Counted from the first letter of the stretch, positions 1 through 12,070 are shown. The stretch: 64,000 nt of DNA from Lotus japonicus (GCF_012489685.1 NC_080046.1:4840991-4904990); one strand, 5' to 3'. The notes: a model not told the origin generated them from the sequence alone. Program-made: numbers and translations.

Positions 1-427
1 GAATGAATCATTTAAATGATGGTGAAAAAAATTAGTTTTCTGAGTTTTTATTTGTAGAGGATGAAGATGATGAAAGAAGATGAAGTAGGTTTACCGGAAT
101 AAAGAAATGTGAATAATTTTATTTTGTTAGAAATGATTAATTTTATTTTTTTAAAATAAAAAATACCTGCAACCCATTCTCGCCTTCATTCTCTCCTTCC
201 TTGTGTAACTTTACACAACTAAAAACTTGTGCACCATGGACAAAACCTTAAATGGAGACGACTTCCTGTTTCAAATTTAAAGTCACGTTGACTCATGATG
301 CACCATATACACTCATGACAGTGGCAGAAATTTAAAGTCATGTCAAATCAATTTCTTTTGGTCTCATATATATATATTAATTAACATGAGAACGTGAAAA
401 AGTTTCCCCGTGATAGTATCACGACCC

Positions 428-433
428 TATAAG
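428..433 (+). promoter_or_regulatory. TATA-like box upstream of the receptor-like protein gene
   Basis: TATAAG lies about 70 bases before the ATG at 500 in otherwise AT-rich DNA, a plausible core promoter giving a short leader. A TA-dinucleotide run near 366-378 is the only other candidate. The rest of 1-499 shows no coding signal. Confidence 0.35.
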
Positions 434-499
434 TTGTGAGCACCGGACAGCAGCAACCAACCCACAAAATTAAGTTCTTGCTCTCCAATCTAATTAACC

Positions 500-3202
500 A
501 TGTCCACTGTTAGCTTTTCACAATTTTCTATTGCCTTTCTTCTGTTCTTATCTACAACAACATTCCATAGTGGCATGTTCTGTACTGGTACAAATCTGCA
601 GCATCGTTGCAATGAGAGGGACCGTTCTTCACTACTGCAATTCAAACGTGGTGTCATAGACAATTCCAACAAGCTCTCCTCTTGGTCCAATGAAGAAGAT
701 TGTTGTGCATGGAAAGGAGTTCATTGTGACAACATCACAGGCAGAGTCACAAGACTTGATCTAAATCAACACTACTTGCAAGGTGAAATCAACCTCTCTT
801 TATTTGAAATTGAGTTCTTGAGCTACTTGGACTTGAGCATGAATTTCTTTAGTGGCCTAACTCTTCCACCTACCTTCAACCATAGTAAACCTGCTAACTT
901 CTCTAATATTCAGTACCTGGACTTATCCTTCAATGATGATTTTCACATGGACAATCTTCACTGGCTTTCAAAACTTTCTGCCTTGAAATTTCTCAACCTC
1001 AGCGAAATTAACCTTGTAAATGAAACAAGCTGGCTTCAGTCCATGTCAATGCATCCTTCACTGTTAGAGCTAAGATTGGCAAGCTGTCAATTGACCAATA
1101 TCAACCCATCCATCAAGTTTGTGAATTTTACTTCACTTGTGACTCTTGATCTCTCTGGAAATTCATTTCATTCTAGTTTACCTTATTGGTTGTTTAATCT
1201 CAGCAGTGATATCGCTCATGTTGACCTTAGCTTCAATTTTCTACAAGGTCAAATACCCAAGAGCTTGCTAAGTCTTGGGAAGCTTAAATCTTTAAGGTTG
1301 CATAACAATGAACTCAATGGATCCATTCCAGATTGGTTAGGGAAGCATGAAAATTTACAAAATCTGGTTCTATCTGAGAACTTGTTTCATGGCTCTATCC
1401 CTTCATCTCTAGGAAATCTCTCAACCTTGGTTGACTTGGGAATCAGCTCAGATTCCTTGAGTGGTAATCTTCCAACCAGTCTTGGACAACTCTTCAATTT
1501 GAAGAGTTTAAACATTGGAGGCAAATCCTTGTCAGGCGTTCTTTCTGAACAACATTTTTCCAATCTACACAATTTGGAGTCACTCATCTTGACTTCACCT
1601 TTTGCATTTGAGTTGGATCCTGAATGGATTCCTCCCTTTCAATTGGAAGGAGTAGGTTTGATCAATACAATCCTAGGTCCTAATTTTCCAGCTTGGATAT
1701 ATACCCAAAAGTCACTAGACTTTCTTCAAGTTTCTAAATCAACTATTACATCCATAAATGGAGACAAATTTTGGAGATTTGTAGCCAATATTACCCAAGT
1801 CAAAATTACCAGCAACTTAATCAGTGCAGACTTAACAAACATCACCCTGAGCTCCAAGTTTTTATATCTGGACAACAATAGTTTCACTGGAAGGCTCCCA
1901 CATATTTCTTCAAATGTCTTCTATTTGGGTTTGTCCCGCAATTCTCTCTTTGGACCCATTTCCCCTATGTTTTGCCAGAAACTGGGTAGGGAAAATAGCT
2001 TGGGTTATTTGGACATATCATTCAATCTCTTATCCGGATCTGTTCCTGATTGTTGGCAGTATTGGAGAGGTTTGTCTTTCCTTTTCTTGGAGAACAACAA
2101 TCTAACTGGTGAACTCCCTCCATCCATGGGCTCATTAATTGATCTCATTGCACTGGATTTGCACAACAACAGCTTGTCTGGCAATTTTTCGGTGGATCTA
2201 TCAAACACAACAAACTTGCAATTCATCAACCTTGGAGAAAACAATTTCTCTGGAACTGTACCACTGAAGCTTCCACATAGCATGGAAGTGATGCTTTTGG
2301 GATCAAACCAGTTTGAAGGTAACATTCCACCAGAGCTGTGCACTCTCTCTTCACTGTTACAATTGGATCTTTTCCATAACAAACTTTCAGGGCATATTCC
2401 TTCATGCATAAGCAACATTACCGGCATGGGTGGAGCGAAAAAAACGAGCCACTTTCAATTTCATGAATACAATGTGCATAACAAAGGCCTTGAGTTAGAG
2501 TATAGAGATTATGGACTATGGCGAAATCTTGACCTTTCATCTAACAACTTATCAGGGGAAATCCCCCCAGAAGTTTTCAACCTTGTTCAGTTAAAATCCT
2601 TGAACTTGTCTCGAAATCATTTAACAGGAAAGATACCAAGAGAGATTGGACACATGAAAAACTTGGAATCTCTTGATCTGTCCAGCAACAAACTCTTTGG
2701 AGAAATTCCTGTTACAATGTCTACCTTGTCTTTCTTGGGCTTCTTGAATCTTTCAAACAATGGATTGGTTGAACAAATCCCAATAGGGACTCAGCTTCAG
2801 AGTTTTGATGCCTCCTGCTATGCTGGAAATCCTAAACTTTGTGGAGTTCCTCTGCCAAAAAGCTGCATAGAAGGAGAAGGAGACAATGGTGATGATGATG
2901 AATCAAAGCAACATGGAGGAAACAATGATGATAATGCTTTTCAAAATTCACTCTACCTTGGTTTGGGTGTTGGTTTTGCAGTGGGATTTTGGGGGGCTTG
3001 TGGTTCTCTATTCTTAAACAGGGCTTGGAGGCATGCATATTTTCGATTCCTTAATCATGTTGTAGACCAACTTTATGTGTATGTGGCCCTCAAATTAAAG
3101 CTTAACCAATTTAGTGGATCACCAAGAAGGCAAGAACTTCCAACTGATCAAGTAAGTAAAAATATAATTATGTTCTTTGTCGGTACTTTTATTAGGACAT
3201 GA
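500..3202 (+). CDS. LRR receptor-like protein (no kinase), EIX2/Cf type
   Basis: Predicted plasma-membrane receptor of the receptor-like protein class, which senses extracellular ligands in immunity or development and signals through partner kinases such as SOBIR1 (family knowledge). Residues 1 to about 29 form a signal peptide. An LRR N-terminal cap with paired cysteines (DCCAWKGVHC) spans 37-90. It is followed by some 25-30 plant-type LRRs (LxxLxLSxNxLSGxIP) with many N-glycosylation sites. An island before the last repeats includes GLELEYRDYG. Then come an acidic spacer (GDDDESK), a transmembrane helix at about 818-838 with GxxxG spacing, and a short tail. There is no kinase domain. Unspliced the frame is 900 aa. 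A strong donor (GTAAGT at 3152) and an acceptor ending at 3546 would give an in-phase exon from 3547 stopping at 3574-3576, making 893 aa. The ATG follows a plausible leader. The frame is intact and likely functional. Confidence 0.88.
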   Translation: MSTVSFSQFSIAFLLFLSTTTFHSGMFCTGTNLQHRCNERDRSSLLQFKRGVIDNSNKLSSWSNEEDCCAWKGVHCDNITGRVTRLDLNQHYLQGEINLSLFEIEFLSYLDLSMNFFSGLTLPPTFNHSKPANFSNIQYLDLSFNDDFHMDNLHWLSKLSALKFLNLSEINLVNETSWLQSMSMHPSLLELRLASCQLTNINPSIKFVNFTSLVTLDLSGNSFHSSLPYWLFNLSSDIAHVDLSFNFLQGQIPKSLLSLGKLKSLRLHNNELNGSIPDWLGKHENLQNLVLSENLFHGSIPSSLGNLSTLVDLGISSDSLSGNLPTSLGQLFNLKSLNIGGKSLSGVLSEQHFSNLHNLESLILTSPFAFELDPEWIPPFQLEGVGLINTILGPNFPAWIYTQKSLDFLQVSKSTITSINGDKFWRFVANITQVKITSNLISADLTNITLSSKFLYLDNNSFTGRLPHISSNVFYLGLSRNSLFGPISPMFCQKLGRENSLGYLDISFNLLSGSVPDCWQYWRGLSFLFLENNNLTGELPPSMGSLIDLIALDLHNNSLSGNFSVDLSNTTNLQFINLGENNFSGTVPLKLPHSMEVMLLGSNQFEGNIPPELCTLSSLLQLDLFHNKLSGHIPSCISNITGMGGAKKTSHFQFHEYNVHNKGLELEYRDYGLWRNLDLSSNNLSGEIPPEVFNLVQLKSLNLSRNHLTGKIPREIGHMKNLESLDLSSNKLFGEIPVTMSTLSFLGFLNLSNNGLVEQIPIGTQLQSFDASCYAGNPKLCGVPLPKSCIEGEGDNGDDDESKQHGGNNDDNAFQNSLYLGLGVGFAVGFWGACGSLFLNRAWRHAYFRFLNHVVDQLYVYVALKLKLNQFSGSPRRQELPTDQVSKNIIMFFVGTFIRT

Positions 3203-3576
3203 TCTATATCTTCTTTTCATGTGATATGTCACCACCATATTACACATGATGATCATCCGCCCATTTTAGTTTGTGTTTGAATTTCCGTTTAACTTAATGT
3301 CAAATCTGGTGAAATTCTACTTCTTCGTTTATGTACTGGGGTCTGTGTTTTTTTGTTTGAGTCACCAAACACTAAAACATTGTTAATGAGTTGATAAAGT
3401 ATTTGTAATGTAAACCATATTATATCTTCTTTTTCTTTAATTTTTTGGACTAGTTTGTTTAGGCTCTTGAAGTATGGTTTTGCAGTTAAAAATGGATGTA
3501 TGCAGTTTGTTTTTCCTTTTATAGTTTCATTTGACTAATTTTGCAGACCTTCACACAACGCTTCTCAAGTAATTAA

Positions 3577-4034
3577 GAGTGCATCCCATATTTTTATGGA
3601 TAGCTTGAAGATTCAAAGCATTGGTATGTATCGGGGACTATATTCAAATTAGAAGATAGAATGAGACCTTTGTCAAGTTGCTGTGGCATTTATGATATGT
3701 ATTAGTTCTGAATTTAATATGGTATAGATTTTGGACCTGTTAAGGAAAGCGTGTAACCATTCCATATTTCATGTACTGGCCATATAAATAACATGATACT
3801 AGTATTGATCTTGCGCCATGCACGGATGAAATAATAATATTTTCCAAGGTTTGATACTAGTATTAATCAGCTTAGTGTATTACTTTTGCATGAGTTTCGT
3901 AATTATTTTTTAATTAAGTCTCTCGTATGTAGCCCTCTGTGGTGGCACGGTGAGCAAGTTTAACTTGAAATTATTTATAGTTGGTTTTGAAGTATGGCTT
4001 TAATGGCCTTGCTTTTTGAACATTTTATTTATTT
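3577..4034. other. Intergenic, AT-rich, no gene seen
   Basis: This is the likely 3' flank of the receptor-like protein gene. I see only short, stop-rich frames and no recognisable repeat. Confidence 0.5.
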
Positions 4035-4690
4035 TGGCTAAAAAGCACTTTTGGCCCCTGATGTTTCAAGTTTGTGTAAATTCTGCCCCTACTCTAATTT
4101 GGTCGATGTTTCTACCCCTCATGTTTTCAAATAGTGCATCGTCTACCCCTCCGTTAGTCGGACGTTAAAAAACACTTTTAGCCCCTGATGTTTCAAGTTT
4201 GTGTAAATTCTGCCCCTACTCTATTTTGGTCGATGTTTCTACCCCTCATGTTTTCAAATAGTGCACCGTCTACCCCTTCGTCAGTCAGACGTTAAAAAAC
4301 TAACGGAATGAGCTGATTTGACTTTTTTTAAATACTTTTGGACATACCACCCGGAAATTACAAGTGAAATTGGAAAAAGGAGGCATGAGAGATTCAAACT
4401 CAAGACCTGTAAGTAGCAAAACATGCATTTAACCAGTTCAGTTACATACATAATTGATATATGCATGAGGCAAATTTAATTTATATCATTTCTTTGATCA
4501 TCATCAACTTCATATACTCTTTTTCATCTCTCCAATCCACCCAGGAACCTCTCATGAGAAAGCCTGACTGACGGAGGGGTAGACGGTGCACTGTTTGAAA
4601 ACATGAGGGGGTAGAAACGTCGACAAAAATATAGTAGGAGCAGAATTTGCACAAATTTAAAACATCAGGGGCCAAAAATGTTTTTTAGCC
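4035..4690. mobile_element. Non-autonomous TIR element (Mutator-like?)
   Basis: The left end (GGCTAAAAAGCACTTTTGGCCCC from 4036, in part) is matched in inverse by the right end (GGGGCCAAAAATG then TTTTTTAGCC to 4690). The inverted arms run over 100 bases. The 8-mer ATTTATTT stands at both edges (4027-4034 and 4691-4698), as expected of an 8-9 bp target duplication, although it is AT-rich. The left arm is duplicated in tandem with a 127-bp period (4046 and 4173). No transposase is encoded. Mutator-like is inferred from long TIRs and duplication size. Confidence 0.6.
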
Positions 4691-4698
4691 ATTTATTT

Positions 4699-5192
4699 AA
4701 TGAGGTTTCATTAATGACTATCAAATGCGTTCACAAAAAAATTGGCGGGTATCTGGTTACTAGTGACCCTCGAGAAATTAGGTCATTTCTTGAATCGTGT
4801 TTTATGTGATTGACTGAAAAAGACACAATCTACAATGAGTCAGTTTAAAACAACTTCGGGGTAGGTCACTTAAAAAATTGTGTTTAATGAAAATAATATT
4901 CTTTAGTGATTTTACTTCTTCAAAATACCCTCCTTAAAACCTAGAAAAGAAATCCACACAACGACTTCTCCAGTGAGCATTTCAGCAATATCCCTCCCTC
5001 ACTTCTGACCCAAAACCTTCTCCGACAATGTGAATGTTATTTTTCTTTCTTTATTGTTTTCTTTTCACTTTTTCACTATCTGTATACGTGAGTGCTTTTA
5101 GCTTTATAGAAGTCAAGTAAAAAATGTTACTATTTATCCATCAATTAGTATGGTAGTGGGAGATTAGAGAGAATAAGTAGTTTGTGAGGTGG
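4699..5192. other. Intergenic, stop-rich
   Basis: No gene is seen. The right part (from about 5150) resembles the units of the degenerate tandem locus at 5926-6330. Confidence 0.4.
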
Positions 5193-5197
5193 GGTAT

Positions 5198-5901
5198 TGT
5201 TATCCCCAAATATTACCAAGAACCGAGATTACGTCGAAGGTAGGAATTCGTGGAAAACCTAAATAGGTCAAGGCCATTAGATGGATTTTTTGGATTCCAA
5301 TAAACAAATTGATTAAGTGTTCATATTAGGCCGAAGCTCCGAGTCAATGTTTGAAGTCTCATTTTTCTAAGAGTCAACAAAAATCATAAAAATACTGTGA
5401 AGCGTGACCATATTTTGAGTCGAAGACATGACAACCGCACCTAAGCAGTATTTACATGATTCAAAGGCAAGGAAGCAACTGTTGAGTGGTTTTCATGCTG
5501 AAGGATACGTGTGAAGATCTTATAACTTAAATGTTTATAATTAGTTTATAATTCCCTCTATAAATAGTAGTAAGTACAATAACAAGAGGAGTCCACAAAT
5601 TACTACTCGAAGCAACTCCCTTAAAAGTTGTACGTCCATCCTATTCAAGTGACATATAAGAGTACACAATGTGTGAACCACCTTTTCAATTCTATGCAAT
5701 TTTTCTTTTGGTTTTCATTTGATTTTCCTTTTGATCTTTGTTTTTCTTTTGATTTACTATTTTTCTTCACTCATCCAACATTATTTACACTTAAACACTT
5801 CCCCAAACACGAACATTTTCACTAAAAAGAACCCAAGGATACAGATCCAATGCCCAAATTACCCCGTGGACTTATTTTTTTACCAAAAAACCGAATAAAC
5901 A
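5198..5901 (+). mobile_element. Probable solo LTR (704 bp)
   Basis: It starts TGTTATCC and ends CA. It carries a good TATA box (TATAAATA at 5559-5566) followed by a transcribed-looking leader. The flanks are GGTAT (5193-5197) and AGTAT (5902-5906), four of five matching. The bases on the two sides join to rebuild the sequence seen intact in the neighbouring repeat units near 6025-6065, which act as empty-site copies. There is no internal domain. Confidence 0.55.
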
Positions 5902-5925
5902 AGTATGTATGTGGTGTTTTATGTG

Positions 5926-6330
5926 AATGAGCGAGAAATAATGGAGTCTAAAATGAATAATTTTAAAAAACATTTCATGCTTCCGCAATCTATGAGGGAG
6001 GCAGTGGGAGATGAAAGAAAATAAGTAGTTTGTGAAGTGAGGTGCGTATGAAGTGTCTTAGTAAATGAGTAGAAAGAGCGGAGTCTACGATGAGTCATTT
6101 AAAAAATTGTGTCATGCTATTGTAATCCTTTAGTGTGGAAGTTGAAGATGATGTAATGGAAGATGAGAGATAATAAGTAGTTTTTGAGGTGATGTGTGTT
6201 TGAGGTCTTTAATGTGAATGAGTGAGAAAAGACGGAGTCTATGATGAATTGATTAAAAAAATTCCCCACAACAAGTCACTGAAAATTTGTATTTAGTGAG
6301 AATAATTTCCTTAAGTAATTTTACTTTATC
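5926..6330. repeat. Degenerate tandem repeat locus, unit about 140-155 bp
   Basis: Units beginning near 5926, 6064 and 6219 share in order AATGAGNGAGAAA, GGAGTCTANNATGA, GGAGATGANAG, AATAAGTAGTTTNTGAGGTGA. A further partial unit lies left of the solo LTR at 5150-5197. Similarity is moderate and no coding potential is evident. Confidence 0.5.
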
Positions 6331-7001
6331 GTAATGCCCTTATTCAACAGTAAAATCGGAATCATCAGAACGACTTCTCAAATGAGTGAAAAAACTCTCG
6401 CCTTTTCCTCTCCCTCTGATATGCCACATTCTCCGACTTACCACCTTCTCCTCCTCCTCCCTTCTTACTTCTTCTCTTTTTCCTTATCCCCGCCAACGAA
6501 GGCACCAATTAGTGCCTCAATAATATGAGCAACAATCTTCCATTTTAATTTTATCATTACTTTGACAATAACTCTAGTTTGGTTCAAAGCCAACATTTGA
6601 ATTTAGAACTTCCATAATTTTCACTAGGAATATTCCATCTATTAGAATCATAAGTATAATTTCTTATGATTTACTTCAACTTAAAAGGTCAACCTGACAA
6701 AGTACTTAGTACATTATCTGTAAATGAACCAAATCAACCATTAGAACCATTGAGTTAACTTGGTGGTTGTCTCTAAGGCGGTATTCGTCTCTCAAGGAAA
6801 CTAAATTTGTCTCATTCACACCGTCACAACAAGTGCATTAATTGTCTTTATTATTGATATTCAAACTAAAAGATTAAATGATAACAAAAGAAATAGATAT
6901 ATTGGTCGGTGAAAGAAAAATAGAGGATATAGTTGTTCTATGGATGAGTAGAATAAACTATGAGGGAGGGATATCTCGCGAAACTGGTGGTGTGGGTGGT
7001 G

Positions 7002-9360
7002 TGTAACACCCCCTTTTTCCCCATTGTTTTATTTAAAAACGTTTATCAGAGTTTAAAAAATATCAAGGGAGTATTACACTTCTTCACGAAAACTCATTCA
7101 AATTAACACTGATTGTGTTTGAAAATTTATAAGTTCATATGCTTTTTAAAGAAAGAATTATTTATGCCAATAAAATTTCTAAACCAGCCAGATAATCCCA
7201 AGATGCTTAAGATCACTTATTTAAATAGGTTTATCTTCCATGATATTCCAATAAAATTCATCATACTCAGAACTGAATTTCATAAGCACTTCGGCCATCA
7301 ACAGTACGACATCGCCATAATTTAGAAAATCATTCAAAAACTTCCATAAGGAGAGGTTATAAAATCCTCTCAACAAAAATGTAAAAGTAACGTAAAATAT
7401 CTACCCAGTGTTACATTACAGAGCAAGACACTTATTTTATTATAATAATAATAATAACATAAACTAAGACTCTCCAAAGCTACTCCTCATGAGCCACATC
7501 TCTATCTCCAGTACCTGAGCGATGTCGCATAGAACATCATTCCAACAGAAGGGTAAGAACTTACATTGTATAAAATATAGCATAACAAAGAGCAAGTAAA
7601 CAATTCAGATTCTACTCTATAAACTCTTCACATTGTCTTTAAAATCTGAGTGATTATAATATTTTCTCTCAAGACAGTTTCACAATTCTTATTAATGTTT
7701 CGGAAAATTATAAGCTTTAAGAAAAATAATAATTCGACTTTACCACAACAGCAAAACAATTCACCAACAAATCACCAAACACATAAAACCACTGAAAACG
7801 TGAAACTTAGTGTGTGAGACTCTAATGTATGCATGTGGTACCAATTGTTAACCTTAGCGGTATCACCGCGTCCACTCCAGACAGTTAACCACCAATGAAG
7901 TCCACTCCAGACTTCCAGAACCACGCCAGTTCTGGGACAAACCTCAATTTTCCGATGAAAACCGACACGTTGCCTCTTGACTAAATGAAGTGTATTTCGT
8001 GCAAAAACTCATAAATTAAAACATGCAATTTGAGACCACTCCAGCCCCAAATATATAACATATTTTCTCACCAAATTCCATAACGGAAATCACACCAAAA
8101 TTGCACAAAATAACACTTCAATACAATTATCAAATCATTCAGTATTCCACTGAAAAAATAGCAACACAAAATCATCAAATGTTTCATATCAATTACTAGA
8201 ATCAGTTTCAGAATCAATCCCAGAAATAAGCAGAAACATAGCAAACTTGCATATAATTCTGGTACTAAATGAGCAGTCCAAAAATTATGAAAATTTTACC
8301 AAACATAGCCTTATACGTTAGATTTCATATAAAATTGGTTTCACCCAATTTGGAATTCTGTAGATAGAGTTATGCTCTCTACAACACAGGCTGTTAGGGT
8401 GTGTGCGAGCAGAAATAGAGTTAACTTGCAGATAATTCTGGTATTGAACCAGCAACCCAAAAATTACGAAAATATTACCCAATATAACCCTATGAGTTAG
8501 CTTTCATACAAAATTGATTTCACTCAATTCGGAATTCTGTAGAGAGAATTATGCTCTCTATAGCACAGGCTGCTAGGGTGTCTGCGGGCAGAAACAGAGT
8601 GAACTTGCAGATAATTATGGTACTGAACCAGCAATCAAAAAATTATGAAAATATTACCCAACATAGCCCTATGAGTTAGCTTTCATACAAAATTGGTTTC
8701 ACTCAATTTGAAATTCTGTAGAGAGAGTTATGCTCTCTACAACACAGACTGTTAGGGTATCTGCGGGCAGAACAGAACAGAACCCAATTTTCCCCAGAAC
8801 CTCAATTTCGCTCAAAATCAATTTTGGTCACCACATGTTAACACTCAACACAGTCTCTCAGTTCTGAATTTTCAAAGAAGATGGGGTTCCTTCATGTTAA
8901 ACTCAACCTCTGTTATTCTACAATTATACAAGGTAAATTCAAACCCTTACCTTCTATGACACCGGTACAAAGCCTCCTTGACCCTTTTCTTCTTGAAGAT
9001 TAAATTATAGGTTTTCTCCACCTTTTCTCCTCTCCTTCACCTTTCACGTGTTTCTCTGTTCTGCTGCTTCTCTAATCCTAATTTTCTGATTTATCTATTT
9101 TTAATTCTCTCATAACCCTTAAATAATCTTACAATAGGCCCCACTCCCAACTACTCACTTAAAACCTAAAACCCTTATTTTTCTATATCACATAATAACT
9201 TAATTATCTAATAAAATCACTTGATGACCTTATCATCTAATTAAATCACATAATCACATAATCATCTAATTAAATCGCATAAATTATCAAAATACATATA
9301 GCATAATAAAAATTAAGATAAAATAATAAATAACATAATAACGAAAAGTGGGGTGTTACA
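7002..9360. mobile_element. Solo LTR, 2.36 kb, with perfect 5-bp target duplication
   Basis: It starts TGTAACACCCC and ends GGGGTGTTACA, so it has TG...CA termini within an 11-base inverted repeat. TGGTG precedes (6997-7001) and follows (9361-9365) it exactly. No gag or pol homology and no second copy of this sequence is present in the window, so the simplest reading is a solo LTR left by recombination. The length suits long-LTR Ty3 families, but I cannot name the family or the strand. Confidence 0.65.
8244..8780. repeat. Three tandem copies of a 179-bp unit inside the solo LTR
   Basis: Units start at 8244, 8423 and 8602, each at AACTTGCA or AACTTGCATATAATT. Each carries the same order of motifs, ending in GAGAGTTATGCTCTCTA and an ACACAGGCTGTTAGGGT-like stretch. 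They differ by scattered substitutions. Confidence 0.75.
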
Positions 9361-10786
9361 TGGTGGGCATGGCAAATTGATATTTTAAGTATCAATCAAT
9401 CTAAGTTATTCAAATTCAATAATATAGCTATTGGTGTTTAACAAAATTGGACCATATGTATTTTTTATTACACAATACTGTGGAAAAGTGGTAAAATAGT
9501 CAGTGACAAAATATTAGATGGAAAAAGTGACATATTTTGTTTATCTTTTGTGAGTTCAAGAGAGAGAGAAAATATTAGTGTTTAATTGATATTTTATCTT
9601 TATATTCTTAAGTCTATTAAATGAAGAGACAAATAAATTATTTTATTTAAAGAAAATTCAACTTTATTAATTTGTACCTGAAAAAACTATTTTTATTTTT
9701 TAAATATTGATATAATTTTAATTAAAAAGTAATCAAACAAAACACTAATACAAAAGTGAAAAAAAAAATATTTTTCACAAAAAAATGTATGTTGGCTTAG
9801 TCAAAATTGGTATCCACATTTAATATTTTATTTATAAATCCAAAGTTAAAATAAATCATAAAATATTTTGTAACAAACAAAATCATAAAATACTCACTAA
9901 ATGTCTTATAGTACTTTTTATGCTAAGTATAATTTTGAAATCACTTTTGTGACAAACTAGCCATTAATGGTCTTCTTACCCATTAACCAAACTACATTTA
10001 AAAAAAAAAGAAAAAGAAAAATTTATTCAAGTGTAAACATATTATTTAAGAGCTCCTAGCTAGTCAATTCCAATTGCAACTGAGCATTAAGAAAATTAAT
10101 TCATCAAAATCTAATACTTATCCTTTTATTGTATATACTTTATTAAGTAATAGATTATCCTACTAATGAAATATAATTTATAATCAATTAAAATTATTAT
10201 ATATTAAGCCTTAACATTTGATATAATATATGTTCCATGTGTCCGGATTAGTCAATCTAAAATTCTTAAAAATTTTAAATTATGAAAAATTCAATTGAAG
10301 TATCTTAACTACAAAAGTATTTTTTTTAAATTATATGATTTAATAAATAATTAAACTATTTTGGACTGAAAATTTTAAAATCATCTCAACCAAATATCCC
10401 TCAATTAAATCCTACATCCGAACATATTCTGAGTTTATAATTGTTCCCTAAATTGGGGACCATATTTGAATATTTTTCATTTCCTCTTTAAAATGATTTT
10501 ATTGAGAATTTTTTTATTTAAATGCATTTATATCTATTTGACCACCATTAATGATCAATTTCAAAAGTCCTAGTGTCAAATTAAATATTCAATGCTCTTG
10601 TTTGAATAGTTTGACTAAACAGTTATGTTCGTTGGGGGTGCTTGATGGTCAAATCGAATTTTAATGGAATTGCCTATTTTTTAACAACACCAGAAACTGC
10701 TACACAGGATAAACAACCTATGTGCCAAAATCAAACCATGGGTTTTACTTAATGGTATTCGCACTACTTGCCAAATATACGTCCCA
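9361..10786. other. AT-rich intergenic DNA
   Basis: No gene, RNA or repeat was recognised. It consists of long A/T runs and is the left flank of the copia insertion. Confidence 0.5.
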
Positions 10787-10791
10787 CTCAG

Positions 10792-11998
10792 TGTAAGATC
10801 AAGTTTTGATCTAGTAATACAACTCTATGTTTTGATGATTACAAGTTAACCTTTTGATATGAACAATTGTGGTACTCTAACGTGTTTTTCTGAGTGTGCT
10901 ATTTACAGGCTCTGACCTCAACTCAATCTCACACAAATCAGAAGCACTGTGTATAAAGAGTGACCCAAGCAACGCTTTCGCATTCACCATGTTCAGTATG
11001 AACAGTGGAAAAGCTTCAGAAGTTCTGAAGCTATACAAACTCTGATGTGGACTCAGTCGCTAGAAGCTCTGAAGATCCAGAAGTTCTGATAACCAAGAAA
11101 CACTGAAGGTTCAGATGTTCTGATGGTGTAGAAGACTCTGAAGATCCAGAAGCTGAATAGTGGAAACTCTGAAGTCCAGAAGCAAGAAACTCTGAAGGCC
11201 ATGTTCTTCCCTCTGAGTTCAGAATCAGAAGATACAATGGTCAGAGGATCTGTGCTTTCCCTCTGACTCTGATCAACCGGCTTCACAAGTTCCAATATGA
11301 AGTATTCCCCTGATCAGAAGTCTCCTAGGTTAAAAGGTCAAGTCGCTATCCAAGTACAAAAGCAAGTGTACCTTCCTGACGACCTACCTAACGTTCTCAG
11401 CCACAGCAGAAGCTGGATTTTCCAGAACTGCCCTCCAACGGTAGCATTTCCCATGCAACGCTCAACCCTAATCCTTGGAGTATATATAGAGGCTGAAGAT
11501 TGAAAGAAGCGGCTAGAAGCAATACACACGCGCAAGACATATTCAAAATATTCTAAGCTTTCTTTCATCTGAAATTCATTGTGTTTACTATTAGCTTTTT
11601 AGAAGCAAATCTCTTGTAAACAATTCTTTGATAAACAGTTTGTTTAGTTCCTTTAGGAGATCAAGGTTGATCGGATCCTAGAGAAGACTAAGAGAGTGAA
11701 TCTTAGTGTGAGCTAAGTCAGTGTAATTGTTAGTCACTTGTAGGTTTCAAGTGCAGTTGTAACTCTTACCTGATTAGTGGATTGCCTTCATTCTAAGAAG
11801 GAAGAAATCACCTTAACGGGTGGACTGGAGTAGCTTGAGTGATTTATCAAGTGAACCAGGATAAAATTCTTGTGTGCTTTTCTATCTCTTATCTTTAGCA
11901 CTTAAGTTCTCGAAAGATTTGTCAAAATCTTTAAGGTGGAAGTTTTGTTCTGAAAACGTTATTCAAACCCCCCCTTTCTACCGTTTTTCATACCTTCA
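10792..11998 (+). repeat. 5' LTR of the copia element
   Basis: It runs from TGTAAGATC to CCTTCA, 1207 bp. A TATA box (TATATATAGA) is at 11481-11490. About 17 TCTGA/TCAGA words occur between 11000 and 11300, several as short palindromes such as CTTCAGAAGTTCTGAAG. Confidence 0.95.
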
Positions 11999-12000
11999 AT

Positions 12001-12012
12001 TGGTATCAGAGC
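12001..12012 (+). other. Primer binding site (initiator Met tRNA)
   Basis: TGGTATCAGAGC lies two bases after the LTR. It is the usual complement of the initiator methionine tRNA 3' end in plant copia elements. Confidence 0.9.
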
Positions 12013-12070
12013 GCAAGTTCTGATTACCACACCTAACAGTGTTCAGTGATCCGGGCCGGTGTGAAAAACA

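Noticed and set aside
8244..8780. CRISPR-like array
   Set aside because: Units are contiguous 179-bp repeats without spacers, in plant DNA.
7002..9360. Mutator-like DNA transposon
   Set aside because: The ends form an inverted repeat, but the flanking duplication is exactly 5 bp with TG...CA termini, which fits an LTR better.
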